From Deltaproteobacteria bacterium (GTDB taxonomy: Bacteria > Desulfobacterota > Desulfobulbia > Desulfobulbales > Desulfocapsaceae): a stretch of 37,695 nucleotides of DNA. The DNA lies in contig JAJRQL010000266.1 of assembly GCA_024280265.1 (NCBI GenBank), positions 1 to 37,695 of the forward strand, given 5' to 3'. Position numbers and translations under genes: made by a program. Below, piece by piece: positions 8,908-19,156 of the stretch; position 1 is the stretch's first letter, and every line of letters begins with the position of its first letter. Under the pieces are notes generated by a model. That model saw only the letters and a list, made by a program, of their open reading frames with translations. It did no database searches and had not been told where the DNA came from.

Positions 8908-10679
8908 TCTGTTTTCTCAAGACGGGAACACTTACTCTCCCTGGTATATTGCTTCCACATCGGGTCTTCATAGCTGTCATGACAACTTACACATTGCCCT
9001 ACCATAAGGATACCTTGTAATTCCTCTTTGTTAAAGGGCCGAAGCTCCGGCCGTGACGAATGCTGCAAAGCCACACCGTTGATATCCACAAAGGCATCCA
9101 GGGGAACGGTCTGTCCCTCAAGGGTATCCACACCCTGATCAATCCCGGAAAAGGACCAGGCTCCCTCTGCATCTATCGAGACAGTCCCCTCACCAAGGCC
9201 TACTGTTTTCGTGGATTGATGACAGTCCGCACAGCTCCTGCCGCTGGCCTGGGTGGTGTGGGGATTGATGGCAGCCATGGTAAAGCGATTGAACCCGCCC
9301 TCCACATTTCCGACTTTGTTAATGAGGGTCACCACATCCTGGCAACCTGGGGTTACAATAACCACCTCATCATTCCACAGAGCAAGCATCGGTTTTTCAT
9401 AGCGGATATAGGACCTTCCCTCCTCCCACATCCCCGCCGTTTCTTCAAGAGTCAGCTTATCCAAATGCTTCTGAGTTTCATCCCGTTTGACATGACAACC
9501 ATAACATTGGGGGACCCATGTTGAATGACAGGATCCACATGTCATCCGTTTGTGTCCTTCAAAATCACAGATACCCTTTTTCGGCAGTGCCAGAGGATAC
9601 ACTTTGTCATTTACTTTCCCTGTCAGCTGAAATTTCCCGTCCTTTTCACTAATATTAATCACAGGATCCCCCTTGTGGGTAATACCGGGATTTTCGGAGT
9701 GACACATCTCACAAGAGATTTCAAGCTGATCTTCGTAATGGGCATAACTGGTACCATCACCCATAATCTCATTACGGGTATGACAATCAATGCAGGCCAT
9801 TCCTTTCAGATGATGTATATCTTCGGCAACTTCCAGATAAAACCGCTGTCCTGGCAGTTGTTTTGAACTCATGCCCCCTTTCTCATAGGGAGTCCCGTAT
9901 CCTTCTGATTCAAAGATTCCGGTGTATGAGAGTCCTATACGACCGGAACGATTATGACACCGAATACAGTTTTCATCTGCAACCTTTTTGATAATGAGGG
10001 GGTGCAGTTTCTTTTTCTCCCCTCTGATCTTATCGCCAAATCCCGCAACACCCTGCTGTTCTTCTCCTTCTGGCAACAGATAATGACAGGCGGTACAACC
10101 ACCACCCTTTTCATTAAAAAAATCAGGTGCACCAGGAAGATCGTTCTTCTGCTTCCAGAGATGGCAGGTGGCACAGAGTTTTCTGAAATAATCGAGTGCC
10201 AAGGATGTTTCACCACTGTCCATCAGCTGTTTGACTGTCAGATCACTATCCTGGCTGTCACTCTCACCCCAGTAATAGAGCAGGGTTCCTATGATACCGC
10301 GGTTGGTTGCCATCAGCGAGTTCTTCACCTTTTTCACGTCTGTGGGATGACAACCCTCAACACCACAGGTCTTTTCCACAACCCGAAGGTCTCCAGGATT
10401 CAAAACCATATCCTTATGAGCACGTTCCTTATCTATGGCCAGGGCATCACCAAGATGACACGACGCACAGCCGATCACCCGCGGATCGTGAGCAGGATCG
10501 AGTTTTTCATCCAGGTGACAGGAAAGACACATATCAATACGACCACTGGTGGTAATATACACCTGACCCGGCCTTTTGGTTGTCATCTCACGGTAGATAA
10601 GCACTCCCACCACCATGAGCAGCAACAACAAAAAGACCTGTTTGCGATAACTCCATCCCTTGCTATCCGATTTATCCAT
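8904..10679 (-). CDS. Membrane-anchored multiheme c-type cytochrome (12 putative heme motifs)
   Basis: N-terminal TM VFLLLLLMVVGVLIY; counted 11 CxxCH (CLSCH, CASCH, CATCH, CTACH, CIRCH, CIDCH, CEMCH, CGSCH, CYGCH, CADCH, CVSCH) plus one CX4CH (CGVEGCH). Confidence 0.88.
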   Translation of the reverse strand: MDKSDSKGWSYRKQVFLLLLLMVVGVLIYREMTTKRPGQVYITTSGRIDMCLSCHLDEKLDPAHDPRVIGCASCHLGDALAIDKERAHKDMVLNPGDLRVVEKTCGVEGCHPTDVKKVKNSLMATNRGIIGTLLYYWGESDSQDSDLTVKQLMDSGETSLALDYFRKLCATCHLWKQKNDLPGAPDFFNEKGGGCTACHYLLPEGEEQQGVAGFGDKIRGEKKKLHPLIIKKVADENCIRCHNRSGRIGLSYTGIFESEGYGTPYEKGGMSSKQLPGQRFYLEVAEDIHHLKGMACIDCHTRNEIMGDGTSYAHYEDQLEISCEMCHSENPGITHKGDPVINISEKDGKFQLTGKVNDKVYPLALPKKGICDFEGHKRMTCGSCHSTWVPQCYGCHVKRDETQKHLDKLTLEETAGMWEEGRSYIRYEKPMLALWNDEVVIVTPGCQDVVTLINKVGNVEGGFNRFTMAAINPHTTQASGRSCADCHQSTKTVGLGEGTVSIDAEGAWSFSGIDQGVDTLEGQTVPLDAFVDINGVALQHSSRPELRPFNKEELQGILMVGQCVSCHDSYEDPMWKQYTRESKCSRLEKTD

Positions 10680-10701
10680 TTTAGTGCCTTACTCCATAAA
10701 A

Positions 10702-10743
10702 ACTGGAGTTTAGAGTTTCGTGCTGATGTAGCCTAAGATTCAA
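10702..10743. repeat. 42-bp perfect repeat, right copy (inverted relative to 101..142)
   Basis: actggagtttagagtttcgtgctgatgtagcctaagattcaa. Confidence 0.95.
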
Positions 10744-10915
10744 ACTGTAATAAAAAAAAAACAGGTACGCGAGGTACGAAACTCCGGGAAACCGTGGGAG
10801 ATTTTTGAAATCAGAAGTTTAAAGTTACTACCAAGGCACTTACACCCCTCAAGGGAGTACAGAAAAGAATCCAGCGACTCTAAAAAGTTTTCCGACTCGT
10901 CGGGTCTGCCATCCA

Positions 10916-12562
10916 TCAGCCCTGATAGTTCTGCACATTAGGAAACCTGCGGCCATACCCAAAAGCCTTGCTGGTCACCTTCAGACCCATGGGTGCCTGC
11001 TTGCGTTTATACTCATTAACACGTACCCGTCGCAGCACATCAGCAACGAGCTCTTCCGCAAAACCACGTTCTGCAATTTCGGCTACGCCGAGATGCTCCT
11101 CGAGATGTAACTCTAAAATATTATCAAGAACTGCATAGTCTGGCAAATCGTCCTGATCGCACTGATTCGGCTTCAACTCAGCAGTGGGAGGCTTGGTGAT
11201 GGTTCGCCGGGGAATAATTTCGCCATCCCTATTCACAAAACGCGCCAGTTCATACACCAGTTGCTTGGGCACATCTGAAATGACCGCCAGGCCGCCATTC
11301 ATATCACCGTACAAAGTACAATATCCTACTGCCATCTCACTTTTGTTTCCAGTGGATAGGAGCAGATGTCCAAATTTGTTTGATAGCGCCATAAGCAGAT
11401 TCCCTCGAATTCTCGCCTGGAGGTTCTGCTCCGTGAAATCATCAGAACTGACGTCACCATCTCCAAACAATGGTTGCAAGCTCTTTTTAAAAGATGCGAA
11501 CAGCTCACTGATGGGGATCACCTCAAAACCGCAACCAAGATTCCAGGCAAGCTGTCGTGCATCTTCCATGGAGTCGTCAGAACTATATGGTGAAGGCATG
11601 GCAACACCGAGGACATTCTCAGAACCAAGTGCCTTTACAGCAAGGGCTGCAGTAAGAGCAGAGTCTATCCCGCCGGACAGGCCAAGAACCACAGCAGAAA
11701 AACCACATTTACGAACATAGTCGCGGATGCCCATGACCAGCGCGTCACACAGTGCAGCCAAATCTGCCTCCTCCACATCCTCACATATCATGCCACTCCA
11801 GTCGGTACTGTCAACAATGAGTACATCTTCCTCGAAGCCACAGGACCACGCCTGCACGACCCCATTCTTATCCATGGCCATACTGCGCCCGTCAAAAAGC
11901 AGTGAATCCTGCCCACCCACCTGATTCACATAGAGCAGGGGAACAGAATACCGGGTACATACTTTTTTGAACAAGCGCTGCCGGACAGCCTCTTTTTCCC
12001 GTTGATAAGGAGAGGCGGAAATATTAATCAGACAATCAATGCTCCTGCCCTCATCAAAGAAGGGATGTATCGGATCCTTCCCGTACTCGTTCACCTCTGA
12101 ATGCCAGATATCTTCGCAGATGGTAACCCCAAAATGCAGGCCGCCGCATTCGATCACTTCCGAGGAATCCCCCGGCTCAAACCAGCGTTTTTCATCAAAG
12201 ACATCGTAGGTGGGCAGCAACTGTTTCTGGATTTTTTGAACCACCGCCTTTTTTTGAATAAAGAAAGCGCTATTATACAGTTTCTTCCCTGTATTTCCCC
12301 AACTCCTCTTTTCAATACATCCCAAAAGAACATCAATTTCAGGAAGCTTTGCACAAAGCACCGCAAAAGCCTCGTCATGATCGGCAATAAACGATGGTAT
12401 TTCAAGAAGATCGCAGGGAGGATATCCGGAGAGAGCCAGTTCAGGAAAGACTATTAAGCCACATCCCTTTGTGCAGGCCTCGTGGCAGGAATCAAGGATT
12501 TTGCGGCTGTTTTCTGCAAAATCCCCAATAATCGGATTTATCTGGACTAAAGCTATTTTCAT
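10916..12562 (-). CDS. nadE: Glutamine-dependent NAD+ synthetase
   Basis: N-terminal nitrilase domain (VFPELALSGYPPCDLL, CEDIW) and C-terminal SGGIDSALTAALAVKALG NAD synthetase motif. Confidence 0.95.
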   Translation of the reverse strand: MKIALVQINPIIGDFAENSRKILDSCHEACTKGCGLIVFPELALSGYPPCDLLEIPSFIADHDEAFAVLCAKLPEIDVLLGCIEKRSWGNTGKKLYNSAFFIQKKAVVQKIQKQLLPTYDVFDEKRWFEPGDSSEVIECGGLHFGVTICEDIWHSEVNEYGKDPIHPFFDEGRSIDCLINISASPYQREKEAVRQRLFKKVCTRYSVPLLYVNQVGGQDSLLFDGRSMAMDKNGVVQAWSCGFEEDVLIVDSTDWSGMICEDVEEADLAALCDALVMGIRDYVRKCGFSAVVLGLSGGIDSALTAALAVKALGSENVLGVAMPSPYSSDDSMEDARQLAWNLGCGFEVIPISELFASFKKSLQPLFGDGDVSSDDFTEQNLQARIRGNLLMALSNKFGHLLLSTGNKSEMAVGYCTLYGDMNGGLAVISDVPKQLVYELARFVNRDGEIIPRRTITKPPTAELKPNQCDQDDLPDYAVLDNILELHLEEHLGVAEIAERGFAEELVADVLRRVRVNEYKRKQAPMGLKVTSKAFGYGRRFPNVQNYQG

Positions 12563-12855
12563 ACAGTCTCAATTTAGCATAATAATTATGGAATTAATAA
12601 ACAATGCAAGTCTTTCTACCATATTCCCTATTGTTGTCCAAGCGTTGTCACGGTTCAGAAAGGAGTATCACAATTAAACCCAGCCGGACACACACCCCCC
12701 ACAAAACAATATAATATACTGGAATAACAGGACATAGCACGCAGAGGCACAGCAACTCAAGCTAGTTACGATATCATATCAGGGAGTTAAAGCTTATTTT
12801 CGTTTCATTTTTCATAAAACACTGTTAGTATTCGACAATACGGAATTTCATATTC

Positions 12856-14187
12856 ATGTCTGGCAGAATAATTAATACCAGACGACAGACCGACACGAGT
12901 CGTTTTAACAGATTACCCCCCTCTCAGAAAAAAAACATCAATCTGTCAGACGCTCTCAATAGCTCTCCTCTCAAATGCAGGTGTCAGCCAACCATGACTC
13001 TACGTAATCAGGACAACTCCTCAACTGACATACAACTCCTGCAACAGAACATTCGCAACTCTCTCTCCAGTGCCCCTGGAGATTCCACGGTTCAGTGTCG
13101 TCACCTGCAACCCTTCATCTCCGGAATGAAAAAAGAGGCCTGCAAGATAATTCTCAACAACCTTGTACAACTCAACTTTACCCGGGAAAACGCCTGTAAA
13201 TACTGGGACGCTATTGTCAAACACGCTGAAAAAATGCAAGAGCACCTCAATCGTAAAGTGGGTCTTGCCACTGCCGCCTGCGACTACTTCAGCTCGATAC
13301 AACCTTACCTTAACAATCCCAAACTGATTGAAATTTCCCGTTTTGAAGAAACTCTGAGATCAGCCTACCAGGATTTCCTCACTGGGTTGCTCTCTCGCTG
13401 GGCCTTCCAGAACTCCTTTGAGCAGGAAATCTCAAGAGCAAAACGCCACAACCAGGATGCCACAATTATCTTCTTCGACCTTGACACCTTCAAAAAAATC
13501 AACGACCGGCATGGGCACCTGGCAGGAGATGCCGTCTTAAAAGAAGTGGGGAGAATCCTCCTGCGCTCAAAGCGAAAAGAAGATATCGCCTGTCGCTATG
13601 GCGGTGATGAATTTGTCATTTTACTTCCCGAAACCAATAAATTCATGGGCCTGATGGTGGGGAAAAAGATCCTAGAACAGATTAACAAAACCATCATCTA
13701 CTATGAAGGAGTAGAAATCCCCGTTTTCTGCAGTGCAGGCTTGGCCTCGTTCCCCCTCGACAGCCACGACGGGCCAGGTCTGATAACCTGCGCTGACCGG
13801 GCCATGTATCAGGCCAAGAGCCGTGGTACCCATGAACTCAACTTGTTCTCAGAAGAAAAAAGAATTTTTACGAGGGTTTGTTTTGATAAGAAAATTGGAA
13901 TACGTTCTCTGGAACAAATGCAGGACGACGGAAGCGGCAGGTCAAAAAATATCAGCGAAAGCGGTATTCTGATCTCCTGCCATGAGTGTTACACCATTGG
14001 CACCCGACTGGAACTTAAGATACCAGTTCAAGACAGTTCATACCTGACTATCACCGGTTCCGTGGTTCGAGTTGAACAGTTTGACAGCAACCTGTTCGAT
14101 ATCGGTCTCAGCTTTCTCCACCTGAAATCCAACCGCGGCCCTACTACGGAGAGAGATGAATACATACTGCAGCAACTCGCCTCATAA
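12856..14187 (+). CDS. Diguanylate cyclase (GGDEF) with C-terminal PilZ-like domain
   Basis: CRYGGDEFVILLPE; upstream RKED fits an RxxD I-site five residues before GGDEF; C-terminal ESGILISCHECYTIGTRLELKIPV is PilZ-like. Confidence 0.85.
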   Translation: MSGRIINTRRQTDTSRFNRLPPSQKKNINLSDALNSSPLKCRCQPTMTLRNQDNSSTDIQLLQQNIRNSLSSAPGDSTVQCRHLQPFISGMKKEACKIILNNLVQLNFTRENACKYWDAIVKHAEKMQEHLNRKVGLATAACDYFSSIQPYLNNPKLIEISRFEETLRSAYQDFLTGLLSRWAFQNSFEQEISRAKRHNQDATIIFFDLDTFKKINDRHGHLAGDAVLKEVGRILLRSKRKEDIACRYGGDEFVILLPETNKFMGLMVGKKILEQINKTIIYYEGVEIPVFCSAGLASFPLDSHDGPGLITCADRAMYQAKSRGTHELNLFSEEKRIFTRVCFDKKIGIRSLEQMQDDGSGRSKNISESGILISCHECYTIGTRLELKIPVQDSSYLTITGSVVRVEQFDSNLFDIGLSFLHLKSNRGPTTERDEYILQQLAS

Positions 14188-14220
14188 CAGGGCCCACCCT
14201 TAACCTCAGTACTCTTTTCT

Positions 14221-16416
14221 GTGGACAATAAAAACCAAAAACAGCCCCCTGAAACCAAACAACTCACAGAATTCCTGTCACTCCTCTATCTGGCCCTGAA
14301 GAATATCCAGCTCTACCCTGCCGGACACACCATGGTGAAAAATCGTCTTGCTGTGGCCCACCAGCTTCTCTCCCGGATACTCCTCAACAGAAAAACAATC
14401 CTCTTTGGCATTGCCAGAAACATCATCACATACAATGGCCAATCCATTGGTGCTGAATCGCAGTCATGCACAACCCTGGCAAAAATCCTCGGCCGCCACG
14501 AAATTGCCTCCATGACTTTTTCATACGGAATAATGCAACACGCCCTCTTTCTGTTTCTCAAAACAGTGGGGGTACTACCTGAACAAAATCAGTCAGGGAA
14601 AAGCATGCAGCAGCAACTCGCTTCTCTCAACCTGCCTCATATAGATGTGGAGATAATTAATTACGACTATTTTGATCGTACAGACGATACAGGTACTGCT
14701 GCAAAAAATGGAAAAACGCCCCCCCTTACATGGCTCTCATTCACGCAGAAGCTGACCAGTGGTATACTTGGGTTCTCCGATAACAGTAAGTCCGGCAATA
14801 CAGCAAGAAGACTCGCAGCCCCCGAAACCCTGGCTGCAGCCATCAACCACCATGCCAGCAAACAGCCTGAGATTATGAAACTCTTTTCATCTCTTCTTGA
14901 CCAGATGTTAAAACAGGACTCCGGAGACAGTCTGTCATCTGCCTCCTTTGGGGGCCGGGAATTCAGCAGAATCATCGCCTCACTCAACCCGCAGCTCCGG
15001 GCTCAGTTCCTCAACACAACCCTTGAGCGCTGTGACCAGAATATGACTCACGGAAATCCAGAAAAACTTCTTGAAACTTTTTCTGACACTGTTGTGCTCG
15101 ATATGATCCAGCAGATCAATAAAAAGAATGTCCAGGTTTCTCCGGCACTGTTAAACCTGATCAAGAAAATTTCCAGAATTCGCTTCACGGCAAAAGCAAC
15201 ACCTCCCGGTGCTGTTGCCAGGCAAAGAGAAATAGACAATCTCCTTGATCCTGAACATTACACCATCAATGTCAGTGAAAAATATCACAACACACTCCAG
15301 GACCTGGCAGACAGCCCAGCAGCACCGACACCTCAACACGCTGTTTTCCCATTGGAAAAACATTTGCATACCCTGGAAGAGTCCCACCTGAACCGACAAA
15401 TCGTCAGGGCAACCCTCCTCTTTATGCGACAGACAGAAGATGATACAGAATACCAGAGTCTTGCCACCAAACTCATTGAAATATGCCTAGTGCTCCCCGA
15501 CAGTGGTGATTTCGACCTCCTGCAAACCGCAGTCAAACTCCTCCGCAAACAGGTGAAGAAAAAAAAATCAGCTGCCGTACGAAAGACTGCCGCAGATTGC
15601 CTGCAGCAACTGAAATCTCTCGATTTTATTGACTACATCTACTCAATCCTTGCAGAATGCACAGAAGAGGAACGACGAAATGCGGCAGGTCTTTTCAACC
15701 TCCTCTGTCCGGATATTCTGGACGAACTCCTCACGATATTCTCCATGAGTCAGAAGGTGGCAGAGAATGACCTGCTGGTCACCATTTTCAAGGTATACAG
15801 ACTCGAAACACTTACCAAAATTTTCACTCTTCTTCCAAAAACAAAAACCAACAACAACATACTCAAACTCCTCTCCCTCATAGAGTCCCTTGGCATCCAA
15901 GGGACAGTCCGGCTCCTCCACCCCTTTTTAGACCATGAATATCCTGATATCAGAATGAAAGTAATGGGACTGCTGCTGCCAATCCATGACGAGGAAGCCA
16001 TCGCAACACTTGAATCCATGCTGGAATCGAACAATGAAAACACTGTAAATACAGCAATAGAACTCTGTAATATTCACCATCCTGCGCCATGCATCCCTAG
16101 GCTGATAAAGCTCCTGGAGCATCAGTTCATAAAACAGACCAGCATTGAGAAAAACAAGAAACTCTTCATGATACTCAGCCACACTGGTGACAGCAGAGCG
16201 CTTCCCAGCCTTGAGAAAATTGCCTTTACCAAATGGCCCTTCCACAGAGAGCAGGTCACATCAATGAAACGAATCCTTTTTTATTCACTGAAAGGATACC
16301 CGGATCAGGAGCGTAGAGCTCTGGTTAAAAAAGGTCTCAAGATAAAAGACAAAGAAATTCAGAAAATTTGCAACGCCCTGCTCCCAGATCCTGCCAGGCA
16401 TAGAGGCAAGGCATGA
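14221..16416 (+). CDS. HEAT-repeat-like protein
   Basis: 731-aa ORF with GTG start; C-terminal helical repeats (e.g. ILKLLSLIESLGIQGTVRLLHPFLDHEYPDIRMKVMGLLLPIHDEEAIATLESML). Confidence 0.65.
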   Translation: MDNKNQKQPPETKQLTEFLSLLYLALKNIQLYPAGHTMVKNRLAVAHQLLSRILLNRKTILFGIARNIITYNGQSIGAESQSCTTLAKILGRHEIASMTFSYGIMQHALFLFLKTVGVLPEQNQSGKSMQQQLASLNLPHIDVEIINYDYFDRTDDTGTAAKNGKTPPLTWLSFTQKLTSGILGFSDNSKSGNTARRLAAPETLAAAINHHASKQPEIMKLFSSLLDQMLKQDSGDSLSSASFGGREFSRIIASLNPQLRAQFLNTTLERCDQNMTHGNPEKLLETFSDTVVLDMIQQINKKNVQVSPALLNLIKKISRIRFTAKATPPGAVARQREIDNLLDPEHYTINVSEKYHNTLQDLADSPAAPTPQHAVFPLEKHLHTLEESHLNRQIVRATLLFMRQTEDDTEYQSLATKLIEICLVLPDSGDFDLLQTAVKLLRKQVKKKKSAAVRKTAADCLQQLKSLDFIDYIYSILAECTEEERRNAAGLFNLLCPDILDELLTIFSMSQKVAENDLLVTIFKVYRLETLTKIFTLLPKTKTNNNILKLLSLIESLGIQGTVRLLHPFLDHEYPDIRMKVMGLLLPIHDEEAIATLESMLESNNENTVNTAIELCNIHHPAPCIPRLIKLLEHQFIKQTSIEKNKKLFMILSHTGDSRALPSLEKIAFTKWPFHREQVTSMKRILFYSLKGYPDQERRALVKKGLKIKDKEIQKICNALLPDPARHRGKA

Positions 16417-17612
16417 GACCGCAGCAGCGACAAGACACAAAGATGTATAAACAGGTATTTAACACCCTGTATCTATTGAGAGTAGTCATCAGTAATACCC
16501 GGCTTTATTCCCTGGATCATCCCAAAACAAAAGAGATGATCGCCAGGACTTTCAGCAGTCTGAACAAAACCCTGTTCACCGTAAGAGAACTCACCATCCT
16601 CATCATAGACAATGATCTGATTATCAACAACAGAGCAATTCGACCTGAAGAGTCTGATTATTTTTCTCTTTTCATCACCGTTCTCAAACAGAAAAGCATT
16701 GGGCATGTCTCCTTTAAAAGAGGACTTACCATGCGGGAACTGACCCTGTTCCTCTCTGATCTCTCTTCCAAAAGTGCCACCACGGTATACAACGGGCCGG
16801 GAATTTCTTCCGGGAAACTGGGCCTGAAAGAAGTCCCCCATGACGACAGCCTCACTCCTGATTCACCACTCTTCTCAGAAGGTGTCGACAATACGTCCAG
16901 GAGCAACCCTGAACTCATAGCCAAACTCAAATCCCTTTCCGGGAAACAGTTGCTTCTGGCCCAGGAGCTTTATCTTTCCATAAAAAAGAATCAGAATTTT
17001 GACCTGCGCGGAGTCCAGGACAGCATGGCCTCCTTTGTGACTCTCTTTTCAAGAAACCTGAACCCCCTCTCCCTTCTAACTCCATTAAAGTCAAACGATG
17101 ATTACACATTTACCCATGTCATAAACGTGTGCATTCTAACTCTGGCCCAGGCAGAATCTCTCGGATTCAAAGATCAGAATCTTTATGATATCGGTATTAC
17201 AGCTACACTCTATGATATTGGCAAGGGCTTCATTCCGGAAGAGATATTGAACAAGGCAGGAGCATTGAACCCAAAAGAACAAGAGATAATCAAAGAACAC
17301 TCCGCAAAAGGGGCTGAATACCTGCTTGGTATCCCGGAAGCCCCCAAACTTGCGGTGCTGGCAGCACTGGAGCATCACATCCATTTTGCTGGCGGTGGCT
17401 ACCCGAACATAGGCAAACGCTGGAAGACGAATATTGTTTCCCAGATGATTGCAGTAGCAGATACCTACGACGCCATGCGCTGTACAAGGCCCTACCGAAG
17501 ACCAAGCTCTGAAAAAATAATCAGAGATCTCCTGGTCAGAGAAAAAGCAAAGATCTTCAATCCATTTCTGGTGGACAATTTCCTGTCCCTGCTTTCAAGG
17601 GATAATAATTAA
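16413..17612 (+). CDS. HD-GYP domain protein with degenerate HD motif
   Basis: ATGA overlap with the previous gene; HVINVCILTLAQ...TATLYDIGKGFIPEEILNKAGALNPKE...EHSAKGAEYL...LEHHIHFAGGGYPNIG. Confidence 0.8.
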   Translation: MRPQQRQDTKMYKQVFNTLYLLRVVISNTRLYSLDHPKTKEMIARTFSSLNKTLFTVRELTILIIDNDLIINNRAIRPEESDYFSLFITVLKQKSIGHVSFKRGLTMRELTLFLSDLSSKSATTVYNGPGISSGKLGLKEVPHDDSLTPDSPLFSEGVDNTSRSNPELIAKLKSLSGKQLLLAQELYLSIKKNQNFDLRGVQDSMASFVTLFSRNLNPLSLLTPLKSNDDYTFTHVINVCILTLAQAESLGFKDQNLYDIGITATLYDIGKGFIPEEILNKAGALNPKEQEIIKEHSAKGAEYLLGIPEAPKLAVLAALEHHIHFAGGGYPNIGKRWKTNIVSQMIAVADTYDAMRCTRPYRRPSSEKIIRDLLVREKAKIFNPFLVDNFLSLLSRDNN

Positions 17613-17655
17613 ACACTTCTTAAAATTCTTACCACTGATTACAAAAACAAAGAGT

Positions 17656-17910
17656 TGTGCACTTTCACCCTTAAATGCCACGTCACTGGCGAGGGTGAAA
17701 GTCCGACAGACTCCTAGGGGGTAATAACAGAGAAAAGAGTACTCCCAGAAACTCGATGCTTACTGGCCATGGGCGACGCATGACATGTCCGGTATACTGG
17801 GAGGAGTGTTCACCTGCCGAAGTAAGCGCCCAATAGTCATGAGGTTGCGCTTGTGTAACTATCCGGCCTAGGGGGGCAGTAAGGCAAATCCCGCTGCCTC
17901 AGTTACATTT
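17656..17910 (+). ncRNA. Structured RNA region, possibly a 5' (domain I) remnant of a group II intron
   Basis: Gene-free; GTGCAC start, ctttcaccct/agggtgaaag 10-bp stem, ggcgagGGTGAAAGTCCg motif resembling group II DI, then ctcccag/ctgggag, aagcgc/gcgctt and tgtaac[ggcag..ctgcc]gttaca stems. No RT ORF or domain V recognised. Confidence 0.4.
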
Positions 17911-18120
17911 CTTAGGTGTTGCAAAAAAAAAAATTCCGCGTTAAATGTATGTTCCCAACTGAGATGGGCTCGTGAAAATGTTAAAATCACAAACTCACCC
18001 CCAACAGATTCGATAAGTTACGGAACTTAAAATCTCTTAAATTGGACTTTTCACAAATCCATCTACCTAAATATAAACTATAAAGTATTACTTTATTTAT
18101 TGGTTTCCAAGGAGAATATC

Positions 18121-18939
18121 ATGACAATCATTACTATTTCCAGGGGATCTTACTGCCGAGGCAAAGAGGTAGCTGAGAAACTGGCTGAGAAACTAAATTA
18201 CGAGTGTATCTCCAGGGAGATCGTCCTTGAAGCATGTGCTGAATTTAATATTCCTGAGATTAAACTCATTCGGGCCCTTCATGATACACCGACCGTGCTC
18301 GAACGTTTTCAATACGGTAAAGACAGATATTTGAGTTATTACCGCTACTCACTGCTCAAACACATAAAAAAAGATAATGTTGTCTTTCATGGCCTGGCTG
18401 GTCACTACCTTCTTCAGAATATTCCTCATGTTCTTAAAGTAAGAATCAATTCAGATATGAATCACCGGGTTCAAGAGGAAATGAAGAGGGCCAATATTAC
18501 CGCCCAAGAAGCTCTGTTCATTCTGAAAAAAGATGACGAAGAACGGCGCAAATGGGGACTCCAGGTATACGGAACAGATACCTGGGACAGCAGGCTGTAT
18601 GATATGGTTCTGAATATTAACAGTCTGACGATTGATGATGCCGTACAAATATTATACGATACGGCTCAGAAACCACATTTCCAGGCAACTCAAGAATCTC
18701 AAGACACTTTAGACCATATGGAAAAAACAGCAAAAATTCATGCACTGCTGGTCGAATATTCTGCAAAGGTCAATGTTGTGGTGGACGGTGATACGGCGAA
18801 GATCTCAAATATCAGAAAAGACCAGAAAGAGCGAGTCGAAAAACTTGTCTTGGCAGTTACAGGTATAACTGCTGTTCATTTTCAGGAGCCATTTGCTCCA
18901 ACAACAGGTCATATCAACCCTTACTATAACATGATTTGA
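18121..18939 (+). CDS. Cytidylate kinase-like family protein
   Basis: MTIITISRGSYCRGKEVAEKLAEKLNYECISREIVLEA P-loop-like N-terminus; RBS aaggagaatatc before the ATG at 18121 (internal to ORF 18100..18939). Confidence 0.72.
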   Translation: MTIITISRGSYCRGKEVAEKLAEKLNYECISREIVLEACAEFNIPEIKLIRALHDTPTVLERFQYGKDRYLSYYRYSLLKHIKKDNVVFHGLAGHYLLQNIPHVLKVRINSDMNHRVQEEMKRANITAQEALFILKKDDEERRKWGLQVYGTDTWDSRLYDMVLNINSLTIDDAVQILYDTAQKPHFQATQESQDTLDHMEKTAKIHALLVEYSAKVNVVVDGDTAKISNIRKDQKERVEKLVLAVTGITAVHFQEPFAPTTGHINPYYNMI

Positions 18940-19156
18940 AGCAGACTAGGTGATAAACAATTGCTTTTAATGGGAAAGCCAGAGATAAGGAAGTACACTC
19001 AACACACTTGACAAGATCGTAAAAACCTAAATTTGTAGATGGCGAAGTAGAAAACTTCACATCCGAGGCGCAAATAATACACCTTTCCTTTACCCAGCGG
19101 ACTGTCTGCAACTGTTTACAGGGTACTAAATTCAGTGCCTTCTATTTGGGCGATGT

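Noticed and set aside
19033-19049. ttgtagatggcgaagta resembling ttgtagatgactaagta at 36499-36515
   Set aside because: Only 15 of 17 positions match, with unrelated flanks; insufficient to call a repeat family from this window alone.
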